This document shows, in pieces, positions 1 to 9,180 of a stretch of 64,000 nucleotides of DNA; positions within the stretch are counted from its first letter, which is position 1; each line of letters begins with the position of its first letter. The stretch is from Pontibacter vulgaris (GTDB taxonomy: Bacteria; Bacteroidota; Bacteroidia; Cytophagales; Hymenobacteraceae), in NCBI RefSeq assembly GCF_022758145.1, contig NZ_JAJVDH010000002.1, positions 744,001-808,000 on the forward strand, given 5' to 3'. The position numbers and the translations under genes were made by a program. The notes beneath the pieces were generated by a model. The model did no database searches. It saw only the letters and a program-made list of their open reading frames with translations, and was not told where the DNA came from.

Positions 1-1
1 A

Positions 2-3000
2 ACTTTCACAGCTGCAGAGCTGGCAACTGCCCAAACTATAAAAGTACAGGCCACGCCAACCGCTGAGGGTGCACTTGCCGGAACTATTACTCATACTTCT
101 GCAGGCGCTACCGATGTTTTGGTAAACCTGAATGCATTGGCAGTAAACCCATTTGCACAGAATTTTAACAACTGTGCTCCGGTAAACAGTACCACGTTAT
201 CTGGTGGCTGGATGCAGTATAGCGTAACCGGCGACCAGAAATGGGGCTGCACTACCTTCGGCAGAAACGATGAAACAACAGGTCTGGCTACTAACGCTGT
301 TCAGATTAACGGTTACAGCGGCGGTGCCAAAGAGAACGAAGACTGGTTGATTTCGCCGGTACTTAACCTCGACAACTTTAACATTCCGTTACTTTCTTTC
401 TGGAGCCGCGTTGCTTTTGCTGGTCCTGGCCTGAAAGTAATGATCTCTGAAAACTACGACCCGGCTCAGGCTCCGGCAACAGCCACCTGGACGGAGCTAA
501 ATGGTGATTTCCCGGCTGAAGCATCTGACTACTGGAAAAAATCTGAACTAGATCTTTCAGCTTACAAAGGCAAAGCAGTGCATGTAGCTTTTGTTTATAC
601 TTCTTCTGCAACAGCCTCTGCTGCCCGCTGGACATTCGATGACTTTGCTGTAACAAACGTTGATAAGTATGTTATTGCAGACGATTTCAACTTTGATTTC
701 GGCCTGGTAGAAACACCAAATGCTTCTGAAGCTAAAACTTTTGGCTTCACGGCTGCTGGCTTAACTGATAAACTGACACTGACTGCAACCACAGGTTTTG
801 AGCTTTCAAAAGATAATGGGCAAAACTTTGAGCAGGCAATTACCTACACTTCAGCTGAAGCTAATGCAACTCATACCGTACTCGTTCGCTTTAGGCCGGC
901 TACTGCAGCCCTTAAATTCGCGGGTAACGTAACGTTTGCAAGCGGTTCAGATTTCAATGTTACAAAAGGTACCTTAACCGGTTCATCGCTTTCTAAAGCA
1001 AAAACGCTTGATATTGTTACCTGGAACGTGGAGTGGTTTGGTGCTGATAAAGATGAAAAAGGTGCGGAACTGGGTCCAAACGACGAAGAACTGCAGTTTG
1101 CCAACGTTAAAAAGGCAATGCAGGAACTGGATGCCGATATCTTTGCCTTGGAAGAAGTATCAAACGATGCGGCAATGGCCAAACTTGTTAATGAGCTTGG
1201 TAACTACGACTTCGTAAAATCTGATGTAACTTCTTACTCATGGGATCCGACTAAAAACCTTACACCACAGAAATTATACTTCGTGTATAAAAAAGATGTG
1301 GTTAAAGTAAAGAGCCAGAAAGTTCTGTTGCAGAAATTGTATACCGATGTGCGCAACGGCGACGCTACATTAGCGAATTATCCTGATGTGCCAAGCAGCT
1401 TCTGGGCAAGCGGCCGCCTGCCATTTATGGTAGAAGTAGAAGCTACGCTTAACGGAACAACACAGCTCCTGAACCTGGTAGCCATGCATACCCGTGCTAA
1501 CTCTGGCACAGATGAGACAAAGTATAAGCAGCGTAAGTATGACATAGAGGTGCTGAGAGATTCTCTGGCGGCACAGTATGGCAACACAAACCTGGTTCTG
1601 CTTGGCGACATGAACGATGATGTGGATGTATCGGTAGTGAACAGCCTGACCACTTCGCTTGATGCTTTCGTGAGCAATGCCAACTTTAATACCCTTACAC
1701 TTGACCTGAGCAAGGCTGGAGGTTATACTTATGCTTCTGGTTCCCTGAAAAGCTTCCTCGATCATATCATCATTTCAAAGTCTCTGGAAGATGAATATAT
1801 CCAGGAATCAATCACGATCGAAAATGCGCTTGTAAACAGCATCGCCAGCTACCGCACCACAACATCTGACCACGCACCAGTTTCTGCCCGTTTCAACCTG
1901 AGCGCAACACCGGTAGTTACTTTCGCAGAAGCAAGTGTTGTTAAAGCAGAAGATGCAGGTACATTTAACGTAAACCTGACGGTATCGGAAGCACAGCCAA
2001 CTGCGCAAACTGTTACTGTAACGCTAGGCGAAAACACTACTGATTATACTATAGCAGGCGCTGTAAATGGAGTAGCTGCTGTAACTATACCTGCCAATGC
2101 AACTACAGCTTCTTTCGAAGTAAGTATAACTGAAGATGCTATAGTAGAAGCTAACGAAGTAGTAAGCTTTAAGCTGTCGGCAGTAAATGCCAACCTGATT
2201 GTTGGAACGCAGAATACTTTAGATCTAACCATCACTGACAACGACAAGTCAACTGTAAACTTTGCAACTAATGCACTTGAAGCAGCTGAAGGTACAGGTG
2301 AGTATGAAATTACAGTAGAACTGGATCAGCCAACTGTGGCAGAGCAGACAGTGAAGGTATTTGTATCGTCTTCTTTTGCTACTTACGCCACAGATTATAC
2401 CACAGACCCTGTTGTTGCCGATAACAAGTTCAGCCTGACAATTCCGGCTGGCGCTGCCAAAGCAACTTTCAAGGTAACTATACTGGATGATGCAGATGTA
2501 GAACTGAACGAAGTAGTATCGTTTGAACTGACTGAACCAAGTGCAGGTATTGCCCTGGGCAATGGCGGTAACTTCAATATCACTATCACCGATACAGACA
2601 AGTCTACAGTTAATTTTGCGACTTCAACGGCTACAGTAAAAGAAAGTGCCGGGAAGTTTACTGTAAATCTGGCTGTAACAGAAGCACAAACAACTGATCA
2701 GACTGTAGCAGTAACGATGGCTGAAAATGCCACTGATTATTCTGTGGCAGGTGCTGTAAACGGGGTTCTGAATGTAACAATTCCTGCGAATGCAACTACT
2801 GCTTCTTTTGATGTAACTATCAACAACGATGAGCTGGTAGAACTAGACGAGACCTTCAGCTTTACGTTAACAGCTGCTGATTCTAAATTAACAGTAGGCG
2901 AGCAGAACACCTTTGCGTTTGTGATTGAGGACAACGATAAGTCTGCAGTAAATTTTGCCGCTGCTTCACTTAAAGTAACAGAAGATGCAGGCACTAAAGT

Positions 3001-3580
3001 GGTTACCATTACTTTAGACCAGCCAACAGTTACGCAACAGGAAGTAAAGGTAAAAGTAACGAACGGCGCCAATGTAACTGCAGCTGATTATACTGCAACT
3101 CCTGCAGCTTCTAATGGCATTATTGCTGTAAGTATACCTGCGGGTGCTAACACAGCTACTTTCTCGGTTGCTATACTTAACGACGAGCTTCAGGAGCAGG
3201 AAGAGACGGTAACGTTTGAATTATTTGAAGTGAGCAACAAACTTACTTTAGGTACAAGCAAAACCTTTAGCCTGGTAATTGATAAGAACGACATGCCTAC
3301 AGGTATAGCTGATGCTACCAAAGGCCAGTTCACACTTTACCCGAATCCAACAAGAGGCAATGCCGTTAACCTGATCCTGCCTGAGCATGTTGCTACGCTG
3401 CCTGCTATTAACCTGAGCATCTGGACAGCCGATGGCCGCAAGGTACAGGACTTTACCGGCTCTCAGTACGAAGTACAGCAGCAGCTTAATAACCGTGTTA
3501 CTACCTTAAGCAATGGCATGTACCTGCTGAAAGTAGAAGCTGGTAAAGTACTTTATACTACCAGATTAATTAAGAACTAA
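2..3580 (+). CDS. Secreted endonuclease/exonuclease/phosphatase with Calx-beta repeats and T9SS sorting tail (5' truncated)
   Basis: The reading frame is open from base 2, so the gene starts before the window. Visible domains in order are: a choice-of-anchor/MAM-like beta-sandwich (about 150-660; Trp/Asp-rich, WTFDDF near its end); an endonuclease/exonuclease/phosphatase domain (about 1,009-1,900) with TWNVEWFG, the metal-ligand Glu in ALEEVS, LLGDMNDD and the terminal SDHAP; four Calx-beta repeats (about 1,915-3,290), each ending in an (I/V)xDNDKS-like turn; and a C-terminal sorting domain (LYPNPTRG to the final LIKN) typical of type IX secretion cargo. The family hydrolyses phosphodiesters, so an extracellular or surface nuclease or phosphatase is likely; the substrate is not known. 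A perfect hairpin terminator follows. TTG at 119 is not a credible start because the frame is open upstream. Confidence 0.88.
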   Translation, partial: TFTAAELATAQTIKVQATPTAEGALAGTITHTSAGATDVLVNLNALAVNPFAQNFNNCAPVNSTTLSGGWMQYSVTGDQKWGCTTFGRNDETTGLATNAVQINGYSGGAKENEDWLISPVLNLDNFNIPLLSFWSRVAFAGPGLKVMISENYDPAQAPATATWTELNGDFPAEASDYWKKSELDLSAYKGKAVHVAFVYTSSATASAARWTFDDFAVTNVDKYVIADDFNFDFGLVETPNASEAKTFGFTAAGLTDKLTLTATTGFELSKDNGQNFEQAITYTSAEANATHTVLVRFRPATAALKFAGNVTFASGSDFNVTKGTLTGSSLSKAKTLDIVTWNVEWFGADKDEKGAELGPNDEELQFANVKKAMQELDADIFALEEVSNDAAMAKLVNELGNYDFVKSDVTSYSWDPTKNLTPQKLYFVYKKDVVKVKSQKVLLQKLYTDVRNGDATLANYPDVPSSFWASGRLPFMVEVEATLNGTTQLLNLVAMHTRANSGTDETKYKQRKYDIEVLRDSLAAQYGNTNLVLLGDMNDDVDVSVVNSLTTSLDAFVSNANFNTLTLDLSKAGGYTYASGSLKSFLDHIIISKSLEDEYIQESITIENALVNSIASYRTTTSDHAPVSARFNLSATPVVTFAEASVVKAEDAGTFNVNLTVSEAQPTAQTVTVTLGENTTDYTIAGAVNGVAAVTIPANATTASFEVSITEDAIVEANEVVSFKLSAVNANLIVGTQNTLDLTITDNDKSTVNFATNALEAAEGTGEYEITVELDQPTVAEQTVKVFVSSSFATYATDYTTDPVVADNKFSLTIPAGAAKATFKVTILDDADVELNEVVSFELTEPSAGIALGNGGNFNITITDTDKSTVNFATSTATVKESAGKFTVNLAVTEAQTTDQTVAVTMAENATDYSVAGAVNGVLNVTIPANATTASFDVTINNDELVELDETFSFTLTAADSKLTVGEQNTFAFVIEDNDKSAVNFAAASLKVTEDAGTKVVTITLDQPTVTQQEVKVKVTNGANVTAADYTATPAASNGIIAVSIPAGANTATFSVAILNDELQEQEETVTFELFEVSNKLTLGTSKTFSLVIDKNDMPTGIADATKGQFTLYPNPTRGNAVNLILPEHVATLPAINLSIWTADGRKVQDFTGSQYEVQQQLNNRVTTLSNGMYLLKVEAGKVLYTTRLIKN

Positions 3581-3596
3581 GTATAAATTTATACTT
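3579..3596. repeat. Perfect 18-bp palindrome made of two AAGTATAA octamers
   Basis: AAGTATAAATTTATACTT is a perfect palindrome overlapping the stop codon of the secreted nuclease gene. It is two copies of the window's over-used octamer head to head. Confidence 0.8.
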
Positions 3597-3601
3597 TCTT
3601 T

Positions 3602-3640
3602 AAACGGGCCTGCCATACTTGTGGCAGGCCCGTTTGCTTT
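3602..3640 (+). terminator. Rho-independent-type hairpin
   Basis: A 14-bp perfect stem (3,602-3,615 with 3,622-3,635) with a 6-nt loop is followed by a T-rich tail. It ends the secreted nuclease transcript. Confidence 0.85.
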
Positions 3641-3733
3641 TATAGGTCTCCGGGTTTTGACCGTTGGAGTAACATCCAGTATAACCTGGAAACTATAGTT
3701 GCGGTAAACCAATGAAGTATAAAAGAGAAAGCT

Positions 3734-4123
3734 ATGACAGAAAAACCGCAAATTGTTAATAACATACATGCAGCTACTTTAATAGGAGCAGGGCTTAGCA
3801 GTTACTTCCTGAACAAGAGCAGGCCTAAAACCGCTTTAATTCCGCCGGCAGTTGGTGGCTCGCTGTTGCTGTTGAGCAATGGCCTGAAAAAAGGAAATAA
3901 GTCGGTGGCCCATGTGGCTGTGCTGGAAACCGCAGCATTACTGGTACAAACCACCCGCATGTTTCTGCAAGCCGCCATGCCCAACGAAGAAACAGAAGCT
4001 AAGTTAGGCAAACAAACACTGCAAAGGCGTTCGCTCGTATTTGGCTTGATGAGTATAACAGGCCTGGCCGCTGTAAGTATTTATGTGGCAGGCTTTATAG
4101 AAAAGCGAAGAAAAAGTTATTAA
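3734..4123 (+). CDS. Small integral membrane protein, unknown
   Basis: This 129-residue protein has three or four hydrophobic segments: around residues 11-27 (ATLIGAGLSSYFL), 36-50 (ALIPPAVGGSLLLL), 58-80 and 101-121 (VFGLMSITGLAAVSIYVAGF). The last is followed by a basic tail, EKRRKSY. The first half, with its paired Gly-rich helices, vaguely recalls TMEM14-type small membrane proteins, but I do not recognise a family with certainty. The ATG at 3,734 is the only good start, and the gene is monocistronic between two hairpins. No catalytic motif is visible. Confidence 0.65.
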   Translation: MTEKPQIVNNIHAATLIGAGLSSYFLNKSRPKTALIPPAVGGSLLLLSNGLKKGNKSVAHVAVLETAALLVQTTRMFLQAAMPNEETEAKLGKQTLQRRSLVFGLMSITGLAAVSIYVAGFIEKRRKSY

Positions 4124-4141
4124 AAGTATATCGAAGTATAA

Positions 4142-4184
4142 ACACAAAGCGGGCGCAACCTCTGAGGTTGCGCCCGCTTTGTGT
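4142..4184. terminator. Bidirectional terminator hairpin
   Basis: The arms around 4,142-4,160 and 4,165-4,184 (core GCGGGCGCAACCTC with its complement) form a long GC-rich stem. It is flanked by A/T tracts and lies between two convergent genes. Confidence 0.85.
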
Positions 4185-4201
4185 TGAAGTATAAAGTATG
4201 T

Positions 4202-5938
4202 TTAAAAACCTACCGCCAGGTCGTCGCCGCGTGGGTCAGCGCCTCCTTCCATTTTGCCATCCGGGCGAACCAGTATAGCATCTATTCGGCCAAAACGACC
4301 GCGCTCGGTCAGCTTATAGCCTTTACCGGTAAGTATGGTACGTACTTCCGGCGTAATGGCGTCCGCTTCGTGTTGTATCTCGTCGGGTAGCCACTGGTGG
4401 TGGAAGCGTGGAGCCGCAACAGCTTCCTGCATCGTCATGCCATGCTCTACCACGTTCAGGATCGCCTGAAAAACCTGCGTGATGATAGTAGAACCGCCAG
4501 GTGTACCTACAACCATGTATAATTTACCATCTTTCTCTACTATAGTTGGTGTCATAGAGCTGAGCATGCGTTTGCCAGGTTCAATGGCATTAGCAGTGCC
4601 ACCTACCAGGCCAAACATATTTGGTACGCCCGGCTTCACACTGAAATCATCCATTTCGTTGTTTAGTAAAAAGCCAGCGCCCTGTACCACTACTTTAGAA
4701 CCGTAGCTGCCATTGAGGGTGGTAGTAATAGAAACTGCATTACCTGCCTGATCTACAATACTGAAGTGTGTTGTTTGCTCTGACTCCTTCGGAGCAAATT
4801 CACCGGCCTTAACAGCAGAGGATGCAGTAGCCTGATCCATACTAAAGTCAGCCATGCGGGCTTTCAGGTATTCTGGCTGCAGCATGTCCTGCACCGGAAC
4901 CTTAACAAAATCAGGGTCGCCGAGGTAGGTGGCTCGGTCAGCGTATACGCGTCTTTCAGCCTCTGTCATTACCTGTATGGTTTTGGCTTGCTGCCAGCCA
5001 GACTGTTTCAGGTTGTAAGGTGCTACCATGTTCAGGAGTTGCAGCAAAGCTACACCACCGCTGGATGGCGGCGCCATTGAGATTATTTTATAGTCTTTAT
5101 AGTTGCCTGTTACAGGCGTACGCCAAACCGAAGTATAGTTTTTAAGGTCTTGTTTAGAGATAATGCCACCACCAGTTTTCATTTCCTGCACAATCAGGTC
5201 GGCTGTTTCACCGGCATAAAATCCATCACGGCCCTTATCGCGGATGCGCTCCAGGGTACGGGCCAGATCGTGGTGACGCAGGGTATCGCCTGCTTTCCAG
5301 TCTGTTTGTTGCTTTACCAGGTAAGGCAGGTGCTTGTTATACTTCAGGAAGTAGTCTTTATTTCCGTTAAGGCCAGCGGCTTCTTTGGCAGTTAAAACAA
5401 TGCCACGTTTTGCTAGGTCAATAGCTGGTTGAACAAGGTCTTTCCAGGGCAGGGAGCCCATTTTCTGGTGTAGCTTTACCATGCCGTCTACCGCGCCTGG
5501 TACGCCGGAGGCCAGATGGCCAAGCTTGCTCAGGTCATCGATTGGGTTGCCGGCAGCATCGAGGTACATATCACGGCTGGCTGTTGTTGGAGCCATTTCG
5601 CGGTAATCGAGGCCGCCTGTTTCTCCGGTGTGATGACGGTATACCACAAATCCGCCACCGCCAATATTACCGGCAGCAGGAAAGCATACTGCTAAGGCAA
5701 ATTGTGTAGCAACTGCAGCATCGTAAGCGTTACCGCCTTTTCGTAGTATCTCCAGGCCAATGCGCGACGCATCAGGGTGGGCAGAAACTACCATGGCCTT
5801 ATCAGCTACCACGCCCTGCTTCTGCGATTGCGGTTTATTGCCTGTGGCGCAGCCTGAAAGTATACTTAGCAGCCAGACGCAAAGTATAAAGTATGAACCT
5901 GAAATCGTTTTAAAAGAGTATTTTATACTTTGCTGCAT
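4202..5938 (-). CDS. ggt: Gamma-glutamyltransferase (lipoprotein form)
   Basis: This 578-residue protein transfers or hydrolyses the gamma-glutamyl group of glutathione and related peptides at the cell envelope. It has a lipoprotein signal (SILSGC, Cys30), the N-terminal block VVSAHPDASRIG, GGNAYDAAVA and GNIGGGGF. Thr390 in TTHFSIVD is the autoprocessing site and nucleophile, followed by the GSKVV and GKRMLSSMTPT blocks of the small subunit. The length matches the family and the ATG at 5,938 begins the signal peptide. The gene stands alone between hairpin terminators. Confidence 0.95.
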   Translation of the reverse strand: MQQSIKYSFKTISGSYFILCVWLLSILSGCATGNKPQSQKQGVVADKAMVVSAHPDASRIGLEILRKGGNAYDAAVATQFALAVCFPAAGNIGGGGFVVYRHHTGETGGLDYREMAPTTASRDMYLDAAGNPIDDLSKLGHLASGVPGAVDGMVKLHQKMGSLPWKDLVQPAIDLAKRGIVLTAKEAAGLNGNKDYFLKYNKHLPYLVKQQTDWKAGDTLRHHDLARTLERIRDKGRDGFYAGETADLIVQEMKTGGGIISKQDLKNYTSVWRTPVTGNYKDYKIISMAPPSSGGVALLQLLNMVAPYNLKQSGWQQAKTIQVMTEAERRVYADRATYLGDPDFVKVPVQDMLQPEYLKARMADFSMDQATASSAVKAGEFAPKESEQTTHFSIVDQAGNAVSITTTLNGSYGSKVVVQGAGFLLNNEMDDFSVKPGVPNMFGLVGGTANAIEPGKRMLSSMTPTIVEKDGKLYMVVGTPGGSTIITQVFQAILNVVEHGMTMQEAVAAPRFHHQWLPDEIQHEADAITPEVRTILTGKGYKLTERGRFGRIDAILVRPDGKMEGGADPRGDDLAVGF

Positions 5939-5974
5939 AAGAAGAGTGTTTGTTTAGAGGAGGTAAAATAAAAA

Positions 5975-6003
5975 ACGCCGGCTGTAAAAACAACCGGCGT
6001 CTC
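5975..6003 (-). terminator. Terminator hairpin downstream of the tail-specific protease
   Basis: The stem ACGCCGG with CCGGCGT (5,975-5,981 and 5,994-6,000), flanked by A and T tracts, lies between the protease stop codon and the ggt start on the minus strand. Confidence 0.7.
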
Positions 6004-6023
6004 ATTTTATACTTTGGTTCTGC

Positions 6024-8132
6024 TTATTTAAGATCTTTCTCGATAACAGCTACTGCCTCCTCTACATAAATATCTTTCTGCAGATTTTTCAGGAAGTCTT
6101 TGCTGCGGGCAGCTTTGGCAGTATCGCCGCTTACGGCCTGCAGGTCCTGCTGCAAACGGTTTACATTTAGTACCGGCACATTTTTCTGAGCTTCCTCAAA
6201 ACGTTTTGCCTGTGCTTCAGCTTTCTTTTCTTCCTGCAGGTATTCTGTATACTTAAGCGAGCGTACAGTATTGTCAGATTGCTGCTTCAGGCGCTGGCCG
6301 CTTTCCTTTATCAGGGTAAAGCTTTGGTTACCAGAAATACGGTTTCGGCTATTGGCCTGTACCTGAGCTATGTTCACTTTGCTCTTTGTCCAAGGCTTAA
6401 ATTTGGCCGGAGCAATTTCATCAAACGGAAGCGGATACTCCTGATCTTTTTCGCCAAACTCCAGGAAGCTATACGCATCAGGCAGCACTACATCGGGCTT
6501 AACGCCACGCAGCTGCGTTGTACCACCGTTTATGCGGTAGAATTTCTGGGTAGTAAGTTTAAGTGCGCCAAAAGGTTTAAACGTATCGAATTGGGCAGGC
6601 AGGGCTTCATCCAGCTCAAAGAATTGCTGTACTGTACCTTTACCATAAGTAGGGCTACCTACAATCACAGCACGTTTATAGTCTTGCATGGCAGCTGCCA
6701 GAATTTCGGAAGCTGATGCGCTGTTAGAGTTAACCATAATTACCAGCGGTCCGCCATATTGTACCTGTGGGTCGCGGTCGTCTAACACTACAGCTTTGCC
6801 GGCAGCAGTTTTAACCTGAACTATAGGACCCTGATCGATAAACAAACCAGCCATTTCAATAGCATCGGCCAGCGAGCCACCACCGTTGTTGCGCAGGTCA
6901 AGTATAAGCCCTTGCATACCGGCAGCTTTCAGCTTCTCAATTTCACGTTTCACATCGGCACCACTGTTAGGGCCACCTTTGTTCTCGAAATCAGCATAAA
7001 AACCTGGTAGTTTAATGTAACCGATCTTTTGCTTATCGTTGATCATGGCTGACTGCGCGTACGTTTCTTCAAACACGATCACGTCGCGGATAATTGAAAT
7101 TACTTTAGTAGAGCCATTCGGTTTTTTAACAGTTAGGCGTACTTCGGTGCCTTTTTTACCTCTGATCAGTTGTATTGCATCGTCAATGCGCATGCCTTCT
7201 ATCAGTACAGGCTCGCCGTTACCCTGTGCTACTTTCTGGATCGCATCGCCTGGTTTCAGGTCGCCCTGCAGGTAAGATGGGCTGCCGGGTACAATTTCTG
7301 CCACTTTAATCTGGCCGTCTTTTTCCTGCAACGAAGCTCCTATACCTTCCAGGCGGCCAGTAAATTCGATATCGAAATCAGACTTGGCCTTTGGAGGGAA
7401 ATAACCGCTGTGCGGGTCGTACACATTTGTGATGGCGTTGATGTAGGTGGCGCGGCGGTCTTCTTTGTTTACTTTAGCTAAACGCTCATACAGGTCGTCA
7501 TAAGTTTTAAGTACACGCTGGCGCGCGTCAGCTTCCATTTGTTCAAAAGTCTTCTGCTCTTTTTTAGCATCTTTGGCAGTAGCTTTTTCCTGCTCTTTCT
7601 GCATATCAGCCAAACGTACCAGGGTCTGGTACTTCAGTTGCTTGCGCCATGCTTCTTTCAGGGCAGCCTTGTCTTTGGCAAAGCTTAGTTTCTTCCCATC
7701 GAGTTCTATATTTTCAGCCTGGTTAAAATCAAATGGCTTAGCCAAAATCTCTTTATAGTAAGCCTGCGACTCTTTGGTGCGCTTCTCCATCAGGTCTGCA
7801 GATACATCAAAAAGCTCATAAGAGCCTTGCTGTAATTGATCGTCGATAGCAGTTTCATACTTGCGCAGCATGGCTACGTCAGACTCCAACAGGAATTTTT
7901 TGTTGTAATCCAGGCGCTCCAGGTACAGGGCAAATACTTTTTTAGAAAATGCATCATCTACCTTCTCAGGGCTGTAGTGCCCTTGCGATAAACCCTGCAT
8001 CACAGTTTTTATCAGTATTTCGTTTTTATCTTCCGGTGTGCCCTTTTTTGTATAAAGTATAAAAGAGCCGGTAAGAAGTATAACTGCCAAAACCGACAGT
8101 AATATTTTAAATCTAGTTGTCAAGGATAGCAT
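6024..8132 (-). CDS. prc: Carboxy-terminal (tail-specific) processing protease, S41
   Basis: This 702-residue periplasmic protease has an N-terminal membrane anchor or signal (ILLSVLAVILLTGSFIL). A charged helical N-domain follows, then a PDZ domain (LEGIGASLQEKDGQIKVAEI to LKPGDAIQKV), then the S41 core. The core holds the substrate-binding strand GYIKLPGFYADF, the block LDLRNNGGG, the catalytic Ser in NSNSASASEI (about residue 475) and the catalytic Lys in GSPTYGKGTVQ about 25 residues later. A C-terminal helical extension is typical of the long Prc form. Known family roles are cleavage of proteins from their C-termini and control of cell-wall hydrolases. It is a single gene with a terminator after it. 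Confidence 0.95.
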   Translation of the reverse strand: MLSLTTRFKILLSVLAVILLTGSFILYTKKGTPEDKNEILIKTVMQGLSQGHYSPEKVDDAFSKKVFALYLERLDYNKKFLLESDVAMLRKYETAIDDQLQQGSYELFDVSADLMEKRTKESQAYYKEILAKPFDFNQAENIELDGKKLSFAKDKAALKEAWRKQLKYQTLVRLADMQKEQEKATAKDAKKEQKTFEQMEADARQRVLKTYDDLYERLAKVNKEDRRATYINAITNVYDPHSGYFPPKAKSDFDIEFTGRLEGIGASLQEKDGQIKVAEIVPGSPSYLQGDLKPGDAIQKVAQGNGEPVLIEGMRIDDAIQLIRGKKGTEVRLTVKKPNGSTKVISIIRDVIVFEETYAQSAMINDKQKIGYIKLPGFYADFENKGGPNSGADVKREIEKLKAAGMQGLILDLRNNGGGSLADAIEMAGLFIDQGPIVQVKTAAGKAVVLDDRDPQVQYGGPLVIMVNSNSASASEILAAAMQDYKRAVIVGSPTYGKGTVQQFFELDEALPAQFDTFKPFGALKLTTQKFYRINGGTTQLRGVKPDVVLPDAYSFLEFGEKDQEYPLPFDEIAPAKFKPWTKSKVNIAQVQANSRNRISGNQSFTLIKESGQRLKQQSDNTVRSLKYTEYLQEEKKAEAQAKRFEEAQKNVPVLNVNRLQQDLQAVSGDTAKAARSKDFLKNLQKDIYVEEAVAVIEKDLK

Positions 8133-8567
8133 CTATTAACGTTAGTTGGATTCTATTAAAGCTATTACGCAAAATTAGTGCCGCTAACCAGCACAATTGC
8201 GCATCAAGAGTGTAATGTACTATAAAAAGCTAAAAAATCATGGCTTTTACGCTTTAAATCAGCTCTGCTTTCTTAGCAATACAATGTACATACGTGCATT
8301 GGCAGCTTATATTACAACTGTAAATTGAAATTTTTCGTTTCCGAGTCATACTATTTCCGGCTGCTATGCAACAACAAACCGCTCTACCGGATGTTTTGAC
8401 CTGTGAGGCATCTAAAAATAAAAGTATAGATGCTGCAGCCTGAAAGGTTATTTACAGGAAGGAGTATAAAGCAGAAGTATACTTCTCTGTATGCCTGTTG
8501 CAAGTACAAATTAAGTAGCCTGTTCAGGCTGGCGGCGGTGCAAAAAATGATAAAGGAAGTAAAGAGC
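8133..8567. other. 435-bp intergenic stretch between divergent genes
   Basis: No convincing gene is visible. Around 8,282-8,300 there is an imperfect palindrome (AATGTACATACGTGCATT). The frame of the downstream esterase stays open up to 8,430 but encodes nothing family-like before 8,568. Several AAGTATA octamer-like copies occur. Confidence 0.4.
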
Positions 8568-9119
8568 ATGAAAAGAATACTTTTTTTTGGTGACAGCCTG
8601 ACAGCAGGGTATGGGTTAAGGGCATCGCAGGCATTTCCTGCTCTTATACAGGAGCGCCTGAAAGAAAACGGCTACCAAGATTATGTAGTAGTAAATGCAG
8701 GACTGAGCGGCGATACAACAGCAGGTGGCGTGCATCGTGTGGATAGATGGCTAAACGAGCCGGTTGATATTTTTGTATTGGGCTTAGGAGCAAACGATGG
8801 ACTGCGCGGTATACCTACCCGTGAAACAACCCAAAACCTGCAGCAAATACTTGATAAAGTAAAACACAAACACCCTGAAGCTAAGGTTATACTTGCAGGC
8901 CTCGAGATTCCTGACATTGTGCCGGGGCGCTATGCTGCCGAGTTTCGTGTTTTGTTCCGGGAACTATCCATCAGTAATAACATTTCCTTTATTCCTTTTT
9001 TGCTGGAAGGGGTAGCCGGTGTACCACATTTAAACCTGCCCGACCGCGTGCACCCTAATGCCGAAGGACAGAAAATACTGGCCAACCATACTTGGGCTGT
9101 GCTGAAAGATCTGCTTTAG
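8568..9119 (+). CDS. GDSL/SGNH arylesterase or lysophospholipase, TesA-like
   Basis: This 183-residue SGNH hydrolase carries block I FFGDSLTAGYG with the nucleophile Ser10, the block II Gly in NAGLSGDT, block III GANDGLRG, and the block V Asp/His pair in DRVHPN near the C-terminus. The family hydrolyses short-chain esters, thioesters or lysophospholipids. I place the start at the ATG at 8,568 because it directly precedes block I, as in the family, and has an AGGAAG stretch just upstream; the longer frame from 8,430 adds residues unlike the family. There is no signal peptide in this form, so it may be cytoplasmic, although TesA proteins are often periplasmic. Confidence 0.88.
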   Translation: MKRILFFGDSLTAGYGLRASQAFPALIQERLKENGYQDYVVVNAGLSGDTTAGGVHRVDRWLNEPVDIFVLGLGANDGLRGIPTRETTQNLQQILDKVKHKHPEAKVILAGLEIPDIVPGRYAAEFRVLFRELSISNNISFIPFLLEGVAGVPHLNLPDRVHPNAEGQKILANHTWAVLKDLL

Positions 9120-9120
9120 A

Positions 9121-9172
9121 TAAAGTATAAACCGAGGCCATCTACACTAACTTGGCCTCGGTTTATACTTTA
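9121..9172. terminator. 20-bp inverted repeat terminator embedding AAGTATAA
   Basis: TAAAGTATAAACCGAGGCCA (9,121-9,140) is perfectly complementary to 9,153-9,172. It sits between convergent genes and acts as a terminator in both directions; its outer arms are the octamer. Confidence 0.85.
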
Positions 9173-9180
9173 TAGCTTGC

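Noticed and set aside
1915-3290. Repeated nucleotide blocks considered as a possible CRISPR or tandem-repeat array
   Set aside because: They are diverged, about 330-bp protein-coding Calx-beta repeats within one frame, not short identical DNA repeats. No CRISPR array or cas gene was seen anywhere in the window.
119-3580. TTG at 119 as the start of the secreted nuclease
   Set aside because: The frame is open and domain-like from base 2, so the gene is cut by the window edge and 119 is just an internal Leu codon.
8430-8567. N-terminal extension of the GDSL esterase
   Set aside because: The residues are unlike the family and the ATG at 8,568 directly precedes the conserved block I with a good AGGAAG stretch upstream.
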